From the NCBI GenBank assembly GCA_018350325.1, contig JAEVLN010000014.1, positions 62,001 through 126,000 of the forward strand: a stretch of DNA of 64,000 bases, read 5' to 3'. This DNA is from Globodera rostochiensis (lineage: Eukaryota > Nematoda > Chromadorea > Rhabditida > Heteroderidae). The notes beneath the pieces were generated by a model. It searched no databases. It saw only the letters and a program-made list of their open reading frames with translations, and was not told the DNA's origin. This document shows positions 1 to 12,445 of the stretch, one piece after another (the first letter of the stretch is position 1; each line of letters opens with the position of its first letter). Made by a program: the position numbers and the translations under genes.

Positions 1-2604
1 ACAAATTATATTGGATAAAAAATTTCCAAATATGGACATAAAATATGGATGAAAAATTGTAAAATATGGACCAAATACAGGTAAAATTGCAAAATATGGA
101 CAAAAATAAGAGAAATAAAAATTTTTATATGTAAATTAAAGGCATTTCAGAAAATTTTTTTGAAAATAAGCAGAATAATTTTTAGTTACAAAAAAGTCGC
201 TATTAGGGGTGTATTTTTCGTTTTTATTGCATTTTTGTTAAGGAATTTTTGAAAAATGGCGAAATATGGAAAATATGGATTATAAAATGGGCTCTAGAAG
301 CTCCAACCAAAGCTAAAAACATTCATTTATGGTATTATACGCTGTTCCAAGTGCGCAAAAAAAATATGGATTTTCATAAATTTGTGGCCCTAATATTAAC
401 GTACGGTGGCATCCCCCCCCCGGGGGTTTTCGTTTCGATAAAAATTTGCCTTAAATTCCCTCGCCCGATTTTTGCAGCCACCGCCGCCGCATTTTCCATT
501 TTATATGGGAGCAATTAGATTGGTTGAAATTGATATTTTTTAGGTATTTGCTTCTGTTTAGAAGGCTTTCTGACATTTTTCGTCTTTAATGGACTCGAAA
601 TGTAATGGGCAGAAATGGTGGCCAAATTTAAGATGAAATTTTGGAGAAAATGCGAAAACTGTAATAATTTACCTAATTAAATATAAATATTTTACATTTA
701 CAAAACATTTATTCTTTCTAATAGAAAAATTAAGAAACGCTAAGCCAAAATCAGTTAGCACAGAGAAAAATTTATAAGCGAAGTTTTCAGAAAGATTTCC
801 TATTTGAAATTCAGTCCTTTAAAAAAAGGATTTGTTTTTTCCAATATTTATTTTTCAAAACAAAAAAATAATAATTTTAAAAATGGCATAAAAACGCACC
901 TCACTGTGACATAATGGTTGTCGGCTTGTTGTTGTTCCATTGGGTCGGTTTGTTTATGCGTGTTCAGAAAAAGATTTTTTGGGACAGAAAATTTACGAAT
1001 TTTTTTGGCAATCTTTTTAAGCTGCAAATAAATGGAAGAAAATTTTAGTGGAAATTGCAAAAATGTTGGCAAAGTTTCCGGCTCTTCGATGCATCAAAGA
1101 ATAGCAGAGACTGAAGCCGACACGACCGGATTTTGGGGATACGACGACAGACATTTTAAAAATTGGAAAATTCCGATTTTTCTATTAGGCCCACAGAATT
1201 TTTCGGATTTTTTAAGACAAAAAAAATTCCAAAAGTCCGGCCCGGCTTTCATCTGCGCTCAATTGGGCAGGCAGGGTGGCATTTCGCCGCGAGGCAAATT
1301 GCCGAAAAAATTGGGTTTAGTAAGCGGTTGGTTGGCGTTGGCGGGGTGGTCGTTTTGTGATCTATTATTAATTTATTTAGCCAATTTGCGCCCGGGGGGA
1401 GGCGGCGGGTGCCCGGACAACGACCACCAAATTTGCGCAGAAAGTTGTTGAGCAACGATCACCAAAAATAAAAATAAAATTATGCCAACAAATGCGGAAG
1501 TAATTTTAATTGTTTTGTTAAAAGTAAAACGGAAATTTTAATGAAACTTTGAGTGGAAAACAAAGAAGCAAAAATAGAAAATTTGGAATTTTGATGCAAA
1601 AAATGATTAAAGCTAAAGACGATTGAACAAAATTAAAAATACCAAAAACGTTGAAATATAAAAGAAAAATTTCAACAATGCAAAATTTGTCATTTTTTGG
1701 GAATTTATTTACAGAAATAAAGACAATTAAAAACTAAAGTTAAAACTTTAAAAAAACTTGTTAATGGAAAATGTTGTCATTTTCTTCAGAAAATAGCAAA
1801 ACTTTCAATTGAAAAAAGATTCGGCTTTTGGCCATTTTCTGTTAATTCAAAAAATAACACTTTTTCCATAAATTCCATGGGATGAAATACATTTTCCAAC
1901 CTTTGAAGGCAATTCAAATTAAGCATGCCCCGAGGGCATTGACCCAGGGGGGGCCCATTCATTATAATGATGAGAAGCGTCCCGTACATCCGACGACCCA
2001 TTCAAAAGTGTGTGTACAGCGAAAGGGCGTCAAATAACAAAGCCAATCCCCCCGGGGTCAAAAATTCATTTTACTTCCCTATGATGGCGAAATTTTGATG
2101 CTAAATTTAAAATTCCATTGAAAAAGTAATTTTTGATATTTTGGATGGAAACATCGGCACCAATCAAAAACAACGGCCATAAATGGGCACGCCACCATTT
2201 GGGCCAACAAATTGGCCAGGAAATCGGAAGAAATTTATTGACCGTTAGTCTTAATCTGGAAAAATATTGATTAACAGAATTCTGTCACAATTTCAGCACT
2301 ATTTTTATTTATTTTTTGGAAAAGTAATAAATAAAAATGACCGAATCTTCAAATTGACTTTTTACGTCTGCGACGTATTCTTCCAACTCGTGTAAGAAAT
2401 TCATTGCGCGCGGGTCACCGGCGAGAATTTTTCAAATGCAGCAGAACGGGCGACGTGGGCCCACAGCGACGTCTGCTTGAAGTCATGGAAAGTTTCCGCC
2501 AGGCGGCGCCGGCTCTAAATTCAAAAACTTTCCAATTGTTTCAAGAAAATCAAAATAAAAGTTAGCCGGGACGATTCAGTACTTCTCTCATTAGTATTTA
2601 AAAG
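1..2604. other. AT-rich non-coding stretch
   Basis: I see no supported gene here. The first 130 bases hold a loose repetition of an AAAATATGGAC-like word. Scattered open frames are short, overlap on both strands and lack splice-site support. A GC-rich island at about 2398-2515 has a minus-strand reading frame that looks partly protein-like and is listed separately. Confidence 0.6.
2398..2515 (-). other. possible coding exon or gene relic
   Basis: On the minus strand one frame reads LAETFHDFKQTSLWAHVARS and continues to a stop. A different frame immediately downstream reads MNFLHELEEYVADVKSQFED. Both halves have protein-like composition, but they are in different frames and no AG acceptor separates them. 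This fits a frameshifted relic, or an exon junction that I cannot place. I do not recognise the family. The call is weak. Confidence 0.25.
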
Positions 2605-2801
2605 TAGGGTGGCACGGGATCGGGACGGGATTTCCCGGTTTTTTCAGGTCCCGGTCCCGGTCGGGAGGGATTTTTGAAAAATGAAAATCCCGGTCCCGGT
2701 TTTTTGGTCCCGCCGGGACCGGGACCAACCGGGAAAAAAGTACACCCCTAATGATGGCATCATCGACCGAAATTTCAACCATTTTTACTTATGTCTCCCA
2801 A

Positions 2802-2880
2802 TAGGTCGATGGCTTAGTGGTTAACCTTTTTGGTGAGTGGTTATGTGTTGGGTTCGAACCCGCTTGAGTGCAAGCACTTA
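2802..2880 (+). repeat. tRNA-derived SINE-like segment
   Basis: It has a good Pol III A box (TGGCTTAGTGG, about 2810) and, some 40 bases later, a B box (GGGTTCGAACCC, about 2851). The cloverleaf stems do not close, so it is not a functional tRNA. It lies inside the 900-bp MITE and is best read as a tRNA-derived SINE head or a captured tRNA pseudogene. Confidence 0.5.
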
Positions 2881-3076
2881 TTTATTGGTTTCCCCCTCTG
2901 CTCAAATAGGCATCCCCTCATTAATAAGATTTTTTAAACAAATATTCTAATATTTTTAAATTAAAAATACGCGCAAAAAAGAATAGATACAAGAATTTTT
3001 GAAATGAATTCAGCATGTCTTTGAATTTTTGCTTCAATTTCCTTAACAAAGATTGCCAATTTTTGTAAACATTTCT

Positions 3077-3250
3077 CCGGCGGTGCCTGTCGGCACCGCC
3101 GGACATCCTTCACTCTTACGTAAACCACTTTTTTTCTCTGAAATTCCGAAGCAAAATTCATAATTTTGCTAAAATTTGATGAAATTTCTTTAACAAAATT
3201 GAGTCAAAATTTCAAAAAATTTTCTCGGCGGCGCCTATCGGCACCGCCGA
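3077..3250. repeat. two copies of a GC-rich hairpin repeat
   Basis: Two near-palindromes, at 3077-3102 and 3225-3250, read CGGCGGTGCC, a short loop, then GGCACCGCCG. Each is preceded by an AT-rich leader with a TTAACAAA-like word. The same leader plus hairpin recurs at 7376-7400, 25495-25520, 25611-25632, 57064-57085 and 58464-58480, so this is a dispersed family. Confidence 0.7.
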
Positions 3251-3504
3251 CCCCCACCCTCCCTAAAAGTAAAGCAGAATCTCAAAAAAAAGAATGATGA
3301 TGACAATGACGTCGAAGATCAAGAAGAAACAATATGTGTTGCCGAAAAATTAAAATTTTTTAGTGTTTGATAAAAGAAAAATTTTTCCTTGAAAAGTCCC
3401 GGTTGGTCCCGGAACCGGTCCCGGTTGAAAATGTTGGTCCCGGTCCCGGTTTTTCTGGTCCCGGTCCCGGTTTTTCCCAAAAGTCCTGGTCCCGTGTCAC
3501 CCTA

Positions 3505-3851
3505 TTTAAAAGAGTAAATTAGCGGTGTTTAAGTTCTTAAAAAATTGGTCCCAAATAAGCGCCTTTCCACCTTGGAAGTCAAATTGCGACTGCTTTCCCT
3601 CTCGAACACGACCGTTCAATCATTTTTGTTCCTTTTTCGATCACTCCAAAAATTTGTGCCTTGTGAAATAGAATAAATTGACATTTTATATGCAAATGTT
3701 CCGTATTCCCTTGTCCGAATTTTTTCAGACGCATTTCCTGCCCCTTGCTTACCCCAAATCCTCCGACCTGCTGATTTTGACCTTTTGGCGTCGCATACGC
3801 TAAAAGAGGTTGGCTTTTGTGAATAGTTTCGAGTAAAAATCAAAAAACCGA
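3505..3851. other. non-coding stretch downstream of the sulfurtransferase relic
   Basis: Minus-strand frames here are open for 60-75 codons, but I could not match them to the expected C-terminal end of a sulfurtransferase. The stretch could still hold the missing last exon of that gene. Confidence 0.4.
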
Positions 3852-5558
3852 TTTACCCGACCAATGTACATGCATAAGTCCCCAATTTGCAATCCATACT
3901 CGATGTGAAGCATGGCCGCGAGCATTGAGGGCAACATTCCAGTGTTGCCGAACGTAATCTTAATATTTAGTAGTAACAACAATTTTACAAAATACTAAAA
4001 ACGTATATTTTCACCAATTTTTTCCCGGCCTTCGCAGGAATGACCAGTCCACTGTTTTGGACTAGCTCTCGGATTTCAGCGCTCGATCTAAAGCTTAATT
4101 TAAGCCAATCCTTTTTTGAATTTAAAAACAAAACATAAATTTGATTCAGCTTAAAATGGACCCAACTTTTGGATTGATTTTAAATTATTCTAATCTCAAG
4201 TTAACACTTGAATGTTCCCTCTGTGTTAACAAAGTTCATCGCGCAAATATTTATTGCACCGGCCCGATGGGCTGTCGTCAAAAGTGGTTCAAACACGTAT
4301 TCTCTGCCTGGGATTTAAAAAAATTCTTTAAAATAAATGTTTTCAAAAAAGATCACCCTCAAATTGGGTCTGGGACCGCACATCCAGATGCTTGCACCGC
4401 GAAATTCCACAGCATTGGCTCCGCCCACCAGCCAGTAGACCCGCGAAGCGTACACTGCCCAAAACAATCCGCGTCCATAGATCACCAACTGATGGTCGTT
4501 GTTTAAGCCCAAAATTTTGAGCATACCGTTCAAATATCTGTTCGACAAACCATAAAATTCAGTTTTTTCTATTTCAAACAAAAAAAGAAGACAGAATGTG
4601 CTGTTACCTCCCGCGGGTAATGATCAAATTGTCCTAAATCTGTCGGACATGTCGCCAATGAAAGATTAAAGTGCCCTGCGCCGACAATATGCCCACGGCA
4701 GAAGGTTTTCAGAGACCTAAAAATTTATAAACAATGACTGAAGAAAAATTGGTATTTCGATCTTTAAGGGCATGTAACGAAATCCGTCAAATCATATAAC
4801 ATTCGACTTCATTCTAAGCATAACGCACGAATCTGCAAAAATTTTTGCGCGGGAGCAACTATGAACAAAGTTATGCCTCCTCAAAGTTGGCCAAAACCAT
4901 AGGGGGGACCCTTTTGGTAACAATTTTGAAAAAAATTTTATTCTAAAAATTGTTTGAATATGCTACAGTATTTTGCAAATGCATTCATCAATAGAAACTA
5001 AAAATTGAGGTATTAAAACGGTTTTGAACCGGTTTGATTTTTGAAAATTAAGGAAAAAAGACTTTTAAGTACCAAAAGCCGGATTAAATAAAATGAAAGG
5101 CCGTGTAACCGCCCACCCGCCAACAGCGACCATGCGATGACGGAGCAAGTAGTGGGGCGAGACGGAGGGCGGTACTTTGGCTGCTATTTTCCATGTCAAA
5201 TAACACATTTTCAGACAATTTTTAGAGTAAAAAATATTTTATAACTTTTTGTTTTCAAAAATTTTGACCAAGAGCCCCCCTATGGGTTTTGGCCAACTTT
5301 GAGGGGCGATAACTTTGTTTATAGTTGCTTCCGCGCAAAATTTTTTGCAGATTCGTGCTCATGCTTAGAATGAAGTCGAATGGTATATAATTTGACGGAT
5401 TTCGTTACATGACCTTATAAGATAGATATTCCAAGAAATTAAATAAATCCAAGTCTCACTCGCTGTTTGGGAGGATCAAAATTCCCATATTTGTAGCTGG
5501 CTGGACGCGGTTGAGGCACAAAGGCGCAGTCGAGCAGACGAATGCCATTGGGATCAGC
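3852..5558 (-). pseudogene. rhodanese / 3-mercaptopyruvate sulfurtransferase-like gene, probably decayed
   Basis: Minus-strand segments resemble a two-domain sulfurtransferase in the right order. 5460-5558 reads NGIRLLDCAFVPQP, like the first-domain start. 4613-4716 reads GHIVGAGHFNLS, the usual H-x2-GA motif. About 4362-4576 reads NDHQLVIYGRGLFWAVYASR, like the VVYD...RVWW region. About 4215-4300 reads TTAHRAGAINICAMNF, the second-domain H-x2-GA-x-N. About 3855-3955 reads TFGNTGMLPSMLAAMLH, the active-site loop. Family members have Cys at the start of that loop (CG-x-G); here the codon is TTC (Phe). Several exon junctions do not join in phase with ordinary splice sites; the first would join if a GC donor at 5462 were used. 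A degenerate copy is my preferred reading. A divergent, catalytically dead gene remains possible. No trustworthy start codon or C-terminal end was found. Confidence 0.5.
4759..5424. mobile_element. foldback element with ~190-bp inverted arms
   Basis: The arm at about 4766-4960 returns as an inverted, diverged copy at about 5215-5415. Shared words include CATGTAACGAAATCCGTCAA and TTGGCCAAAACCATAGGGG. The centre is GC-richer and unrelated. I could not find a clean target-site duplication. The element fills the interval between the first two exon-like segments of the sulfurtransferase relic. Confidence 0.75.
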
Positions 5559-6284
5559 CTAATTTTGAAATTCATAATAATGAATTTTTATGCAACTTTT
5601 GTAACAAAATTTCTACCTTAATTGCCTGATGGAGTGCCGAAGGTGTTAACAATTTCCGCAACAACTCCACTTTTTTCTGCTTCCGCCAGAATAGTGGCAT
5701 AAGTGATGGCATTTATTGAGTGAATAAATGCTTGCTGCAAATTCATAATTAGTTTTAATTTGTGGAGGTGGGGGAGGGGCGGGGGAGTAACAAAAACTAA
5801 AACTATCAAAATGAATGTGAATGGACGGAAGAAAGGGGGGGGGGAAGGTGGAGGGGATTACAATGATTTACCTATTTGTGTTAGGTAATACGCAGGCGCA
5901 AGACGCGGCAAAATGTTAGATGGACGGGGGGGCAACGGAAAAAAGGTGTGTGTGTGATTTTTGAGGGGTCAATAACCCATCAAAGTCCACAACGTTCCCC
6001 AGCATCCGGACTTTCCTAAGTTAGGGTAGGAGATGGCATATCTTTTCTTTACACAAACGAAAGCAATCAATTTTAGACGCTTTTAAAAAGCTTTCAATTA
6101 TAAGGGATTCGTTAAAAACAAAAAAGGTTTTTCCCCCTTACAAAAACAAACTTTTCTTGAAATTAGTCCAAACATAGCTCAAACGCTTTAAAAGCACCAA
6201 ATGGTTTTGATTTTGTGGTAAAAAGAGCGGAAGAATCCAAAGTATCAATTGAATAATGTTAAGATGAAATGGGAGGATTATTAC
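5559..6284. other. non-coding stretch
   Basis: It contains G-rich runs (for example 5835-5850) and a minus-strand frame at 5618-5760 that reads ITYATILAEAEKSGVVAEIV. That frame could be an N-terminal piece of the neighbouring sulfurtransferase-like gene, but it does not splice in phase. Nothing else is supported. Confidence 0.45.
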
Positions 6285-6464
6285 TAGAGCCCGGACTTGA
6301 GCTTCGAGCGAGACTCGAGACGAGATTCTCGAAAAAATCTCGTGTCTCGAAAAATCTCGAAAATTCAGTTTTGTTCGAGACGAGATGTCGAGACGAGATT
6401 TCTCGAGAATCTCGTCGAGATTTTTCGAGATTTCGAGACGAGATCTCGTCTCGACCGGGCTCTA
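6285..6464. mobile_element. hAT-like MITE, 180 bp, 8-bp TSD
   Basis: Perfect terminal inverted repeats TAGAGCCCGG / CCGGGCTCTA bound an interior made almost entirely of TCGAGA / TCTCGA words. The flanks are identical: ATTATTAC at 6277-6284 and 6465-6472. The whole element can fold on itself. A related element with TAGAGCCCGAC ends is at about 18599-18755. Confidence 0.88.
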
Positions 6465-7157
6465 ATTATTACTGAATATTTTCAAAAAATATTTTCATTG
6501 GAGGTGTGACAGAAAAAAGAACTGAGAGGTCATTGTGATGGAATGGAATAAAAATGAATGAATGAATTGGTGAATTGGTGAATAAGGGATGGATGGCGGG
6601 CGTGGCATGGAGTTGGGGGGGGGGGGTAAATGATAAATGTTATACGGTAGGGGTCAAATGTCCCACCCGCCGTTATACGGTAGGGGTCAATATGTCCCCC
6701 GTCCCGTCAATGGCGAGGTTTACAGAACTATCCCCGCGCCCACGCGAATGCCGAATTGGGAGGCAATCGGGCGGGACGGGAATTTTAGGGGAAACTACCG
6801 GTCCGGGTTCCAAGATTAGTGTTTTGATTTTGTTAGCTAACAAAAAAGCTTCGACGGTTTAGCCAAGTTACCGCTCAACGGCGTATTTCGAGACTAAATT
6901 TTACAGGTATCTGGCATCCTCAGCTTTTTCAACAAAATATTGTGGGATTTGGAGAATTTTGCGCAAATCGTTTGCTTTAAAGTTTACACGTTAGTCCTCA
7001 TTTGATATCTAAAATCGGCATATTCAAAATTTACATTTATTCGTAAAAATGTCAGCTATAATTTGTTCACTGATTATACCTAGGTATTTCTGGTTAGAGA
7101 ATTTTTAGTCACAAATGAGCATTTTATGAAATTGGCCTTTCCAAAACCACAGTCAGT
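6465..7157. other. non-coding stretch
   Basis: A short direct repeat (TTATACGGTAGGGGTCAA) occurs twice, at about 6640 and 6673. No gene is supported. Confidence 0.5.
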
Positions 7158-7677
7158 AGGGCTGTGTCGAAACTAAACATTTTTTTTACCTTCCTTCGGC
7201 CTTTACATACTATCCCCCATTAACGGAACATTTTTAATGATTTTCAAATATTTTTTAAATAAAAAGCACACAAAAAAAGACCGCCAGAGATTTTTTTTTC
7301 CAAAATTACGAAGAAAAATGCTCAATTTTGCGGAAATTTTGGTGAAATTTCTTAACAAAAATCCCAAAATTCTCCCGGCGGCGCTTATCGGCACCGCTGG
7401 GCCGCACTAAAAGCCTAAACCTCCCTAAAAGCTTAAAATGGGCTTATGAAGGCCGCTGAAACAAAAAATGCATCCTTCAAAACTTTAAAAGTGAATATTT
7501 CAAAAAATATTTATTAAAATAAATAAGTTAAAAAAAATTTTTTTTCTATCACATAAAAAAAATTTTTGATTTTTTTTCGATTTCGATTTTTGGTTTTCAA
7601 CGTTTTTTCCTTTTGATTTTTCGATTTCGAACTTTTCACGACTTTTTTTTACTTTCGACACAGCCCTGACCGCCGAC
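7158..7677. mobile_element. MITE with AGGGCTGTGTCGAAA ends (copy 1)
   Basis: The ends AGGGCTGTGTCGAAA and TTTCGACACAGCCCT are exact inverted repeats about 520 bp apart. The interior shares the CGAAAATCGAAA-type repeats, the GC-rich hairpin and the CCATTAACGGAACATTTTTA segment with the copy at 25201-26136, in the opposite orientation. No target-site duplication is visible, so the junction may be rearranged. Confidence 0.8.
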
Positions 7678-9074
7678 ATGGACAAATTTTTTCAACCTCA
7701 CCCCCCGATCCCCGACTGACCCAGACAATTGGGTCGTCCCCGACCCCGACTCCCGACATGGACAACCCCGTCCTCCTCGACTTTCCCGCCCGAGGCGTCG
7801 GGGCTGAACCCTAGTTTTGTACCCATAAATATAATGAATGAGTCAAATACTTTAATTTTTGATTTTTAATTTTATAATTTTGAGATGGCAGCTCTGGGTT
7901 AACGAGTTCCCGTCAGACCTACAAGCCAGAGATGGGCGGCCGACGACCTCAAAATTTATTCGGAACTCAGTATTCCGAGACCAAAAAAAGTGGGGCTCAA
8001 GCTGATTTTTTTATGTAATTGTGTGCGTTTGAACCAATTTTACAAACTTTTCTAACTTTTTATATAAAAAAAAAGATTCTGCACTCGCATTAATTTCCTG
8101 CTCACCGTTTGTTTTGCCTGCTTGCCGCGTAGGTGATATCCGGCATCATTTTAGCCTTCCATCCGCTGGCTAATCCCCGCAAGGGTTTCTCGATGAAACG
8201 AAGCTTGCCTCAAGCAATTTTCCATTTTTATTCGCTATCGGTCCGCCATTCGTACAAAATGGGGAAATTCCTCTATTCTAGTCATATTAATAGGGCTGGA
8301 TTTTGTTTTTACACATTTTTGAATGCTTTATGTTTTGAAGAAAAAATTTTGCGCAATTCCATGAATCCGCGAAAAGTAGAAATAAAATAGCATTTACACG
8401 AATGCCGTCCCCCCGGGTGAGAGGGTCATTCCCGATTGTCCGACATGCCGTCCCCGGTGGGTCAAGAATCAACTAACTATTTATAAAACGTTGGTGGTTT
8501 TTCTAAAAGGCTTTTGGATTTTTAACAATTTAAACGTGTAAATAATTACAAAGCATTTCCAAGAGAATAATTGGATCAATCTCAGAAGAAATTATTCATT
8601 TTTTATCGCAATTTGAACAAAATTTCAACCATTTTTAATACATTTTCATCGTTAAATAAATAATTAATAAAACCAAATTAAAATGCCTATTGAAGTGAAT
8701 AATTTAATTTTAAAGGTACATAAACAAATTAATCAAAAAAACTTTTTTAATGGAAAAATTTATTATTATTATTTATTGAATTCATTTAATTTCTCTGCCA
8801 TTTATCGGCAGAAATTGATTCTTATCAGCTGCAAAATAGCCTCAGAATGTCCATATTTGAGAGCTGCTGGTAAACAAACACAAAGGCATCGAGCAGAAAT
8901 TTCCTCAAAGAAGCCGTTTTGAATCAAAACAAATGATTCCTTTGATTTGTATAAAATAATTTAAAAAATCCAAAACAATTAAAATAACTTTTGGAAAATT
9001 TTTTTTGTTTCCTTTCAGTCTCTCCATACTTTTTGTTTTAAACTAAAATTATCGCAATTTTTTCAAATCCGTAT
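7678..9074. other. non-coding stretch
   Basis: The start (about 7690-7815) is C-rich, with repeated CCCCGAC words and a terminal AACCCTA, probably a fragment of another MITE. The remainder is AT-rich, without supported genes. Confidence 0.5.
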
Positions 9075-9172
9075 TAGGGTTAAAACCACGACGTCGGGGG
9101 GTTGAGAATTGCGGGGTCGGGGATTCATCGGGGATGGGACTGTCGGGGTCGGCGTTCGGGGTCTCAACCCTA
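9075..9172. mobile_element. hAT-like MITE, 98 bp, 8-bp TSD
   Basis: The ends are TAGGGTT and AACCCTA. The flanks are identical 8-mers ATCCGTAT at 9067-9074 and 9173-9180. The interior is GGGGTCGG-rich. Similar ends and composition occur in the MITE at 22532-22658. Confidence 0.85.
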
Positions 9173-9589
9173 ATCCGTATTATTGCCAATTTTTTTGATA
9201 TAACAACCAATTGGTTTCTTCATATTCCGAAGTGACAGATAGGTAAGCATTTTACCCTAATATGCTAAATTATTTTATGAACCCTAAGCCAATCTCTCGT
9301 TCTAAAGGTTCCTAGTGGTGACAGTCTCTCAAAAAGCTTATCGTACAAAATGTTTTAGGCCAAAAGCACCCAAAAATAAAAAATTGAAAAAGTCGGGAGG
9401 GGGGGGGGGGTGGAGGGGATAAATTATTGGTAAGCTTTTTAATTTTTTTACTAAATTTGTTTCTTCCATTTTTGTTGAAATAAGATTTTGTGATTTAATT
9501 ATATAATATTATTTTTTGGTCTTTCCCACCCTCGCCCACCCAAAATGTTTGTTTAACCTCCACTCCGTGAGAATAGGAAGAGGGGCATA

Positions 9590-9815
9590 AGCCCTCCGCT
9601 GTTGGAGAGGTTGTTGGGGCTGTACTTCGTCTGCAAGCTGCGCGAGATGGGGCAGGTCACGCCCCCCCCCGGGGGATTATGCAATTTTTAGTTTTTAATG
9701 TTAATATCTTTACAAATGCAGTCTAAGCACATTCCGGCATCACAAGTCCGGCAAAATCCGATGCCACCGGCGGTCCCAAAACATTTGATAAACATTTGAT
9801 CGAAATCCACAATTC
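9590..9815 (-). other. possible small cysteine-rich gene fragment
   Basis: On the minus strand, 9714-9813 reads MFIKCFGTAGGIGFCRTCDA and then GMCLDCI, with a plausible GT donor after it. A second segment at about 9595-9650 reads LQTKYSPNNLSNSGGLMPLF to a stop. The composition is protein-like and Cys spacing C-x2-C-x4-C-x2-C is visible. The junction across the C-rich run at 9661-9676 is unresolved and I do not recognise the family. Confidence 0.3.
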
Positions 9816-12295
9816 ATGTTACGCGCCATAACCTCCAAATTTGAAGAAAAAGTTTAAGAAATTTATTTTTAAACAACTTCAAATTTAAAAAAAATTCATG
9901 GCATCAAAAATTTCATTATTTTCAAAAGTAAAACAATTCGTTTTGTTTTCTCTCCTCGTCTTCAGTCAGGTACCACCAGCCGCCACCCCTTTTGCCCCCA
10001 CGTCGTCTTGTTTTTCGCCCAAATTTTTGTTTGTTCAGCCCGTAACCTCCACCCCCCCCCCCCACAAAATTTTGTTTTTCTACGGACTGTCACGGCCAGG
10101 GTCCATCCAGCGTTTCCCTTCCCGCCCCACACTTCCCGTCTTTCCGATTCCTGGATTACAAAGTCCTCACCGCCCGGTCGGCGGCCCGGTCAGCCAGCCG
10201 GTGTCGTGACACCCCCCCCCCCCAACCCGTCGAGATTGGTCAAGTGCATGCGACGTCATCACTAGCGTAGCAATAGGAAATGATGACCTGCCGCGCACTT
10301 CTGAGTTCTGTTTTTTTCAATTTATTTGGCTGCTCATTGTGCCAGCCGTCTGTCTAATCAGGTTGACAATATGCCAGCCATCCAGCCATCTATGTCTGGC
10401 AATATGCCTGCAAGCCAACTTTAAGCTAGCTGGTCGAATACCAAAGGGTTGAATCAGCAGCACCGCTGCTCGGTCGGGGACAGTTTTAATAAATTATGAT
10501 GATCGTGCCAAAAACGGCCGGTGCCAAAAATTTCCTCTTTTCAAATTAGTGACCAAAAATCCCTCTCTCTAGTGTTGGCATTTAGAAATCATGGCAAGAT
10601 TAGCATAACACGAAACGAATGGAAAGTTCCTTTTTGAGAGTTAATTAATTCTCTTCGCTTCCGCGCGCGGAGAGTTTCTGCCATTTTTGTCCATTGCGTC
10701 AAATTAAGCCCAAAAAAGCAGAAAATACGTCAAAAAATGGCGACATTCGAATTTTCGGCCGATCGCTTAAACATAAAAAATTGGAATCAATTTTATCAGA
10801 AACCTTTTAAATTAGCCGAGGAATTCAAAAAAGTGATTTGAAACAGCAAAAATCCATTGCTTATTAATTAGCTAATTATCACTCAGCATTTAAGACTATC
10901 AAAAATATAAAACATTCCATTTTTTAGCCGTGCCGCGCAACAGCTTATTACCTTGCAAAAATTTATTTTTATTTTGTTTACACCGTTTTTGATAAGATTT
11001 GCCATAAATTGAAATGTCATCCGCTCATTTAATGGAGTTTTTCTCTTAACCATTCAAATGTTGCACGATTTCCGCCCCCCCCCCCAATCCGTCTTCAAAT
11101 CCGTTCATTTCACATTACCGTATTCATCAAGCAGTTCCCTACGGCTTCAGGAACAAAAATGGAAATCCAGCTTAAGCCTAGTGTAAAAATTCGAAAAATA
11201 GAGTGTATTGAAAATTTTCTGGACTAAATCCTGGGGAAAAGTACTTTCAATTAAGCCCACTATTCTCAATATTCCAGAAAAAGTTTTGAACATTTAGGTA
11301 AAATTGTAGAAAGTGCAGTTCGTTTGATCGCTTCCGAAAATTTCAAGTTCTAAATTAATCCCTCCCAAAATTGCTTATAATATTATAAAAAGAATTCTCA
11401 AAATTCTCTATCCAAATTCTCAATTTCTACGATCCGGAAATTCTTAAAAATTACAAAAAATTCTCCCGAAAACTCAAATTTTATTTCAAACAAATAAAAA
11501 AAAATGCTGAAAAAAAAATTCTTACAATTTCTGAAGCTTTTGCCACTTCCGTCGTCCAGCTCGCCCCCCGGGGGGGGGGGGGCGGCCCAAAAAGTCTCTC
11601 GCCGCTGCCTCTGCTGTTTGTTTGCATTGGTTTGGCGTGAATCGGGGACAGCCCGTACCAGCACCACCAGGCTCGGGGGGTTGTTCAAATAACACAATTT
11701 TTATTTTCTGTCCAGACCCCCGGCGCCTCAACCACAAGCGCATTCAATTCACACAAATTTGCAAGGACAGCGATTTTTGGAAGATAAAAAACCCCCGGGG
11801 GGATGGAGTGGGACACTTCTAATTTAAAATTTTTGTTGGGACAAAAAGCCAAAATATTATTCACACACACTCATTTTTTTTGTTTGCGCTGTCCCAATTG
11901 CAAAAATTGCGGCTGAATCAAAGGCGCAATTGTTATGCAAATTCCAACAAATTTTGCGCCTTGTGACCGGGCCCAAAGCACAAAACAGCTGTGGCCGCCG
12001 CAAATCTGTGGCCATAAAACCGTTTCAAATGTTTGGCCAACCGATCAAATTATGGCTGTCCGATCTGGCACGTTAAGCATCGATGGTTCAAATCCCCCCC
12101 CCCCTCCCCTTGTTCACTTTTCATTTTAATTTACTGAAAGAAAGAAACCTTTGAAATGCGCTTCTTTTCTTAAATTTTAAAGTTCGAATGCCGTCACAAT
12201 TCAGCCCAAACGTTGGCGCAAAATGTAAATCCCTTTTTTATAATCCCTAAATTTTGTAAAAGCCTAAAAAGTTTCCTTTTCAAATATACTTTCAG

Positions 12296-12445
12296 TTGCG
12301 TCATTTATTACGGGCATCGCCGGTGCCGTTTGCTTCCGACAAATGTGCCGTAATTCACTCCCCCAATGCCCTCACTCGGGGCACAGCTTATGCCAATCTT
12401 TCAGCAAATTTGGAAGCCGGAAATGCGTTAATCGCCATAAAATAG
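12296..12445 (+). other. possible terminal exon, 50 codons
   Basis: A good acceptor (ACTTTCAG) at 12288-12295 is followed by 49 open codons and a TAG, reading PNALTRGTAYANLSANLEAG. The block is GC-richer than its surroundings. A second frame is also open, so the frame choice is not secure, and no upstream partner exon was found. Confidence 0.25.

Larger units (their letters stand above)
2605..3504. mobile_element. hAT-like MITE, 900 bp, 8-bp TSD
   Basis: The ends are imperfect inverted repeats: TAGGGTGGCACGGGA at the left and the complement of TAGGGTGACACGGGA at the right. Identical 8-bp direct repeats TTTAAAAG flank them at 2597-2604 and 3505-3512. Inside each end are many CCCGGTCCCGG-type repeats, in opposite orientation on the two sides. 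No transposase frame is visible, so it is non-autonomous. The 8-bp duplication and TAGGG end fit the hAT superfamily. It also carries a tRNA-like segment and two copies of a GC-rich hairpin. Confidence 0.85.

Noticed and set aside
12060..12100. tRNA-like B box (GGTTCAAATCC)
   Set aside because: No A box at the right distance and no pairing stems.
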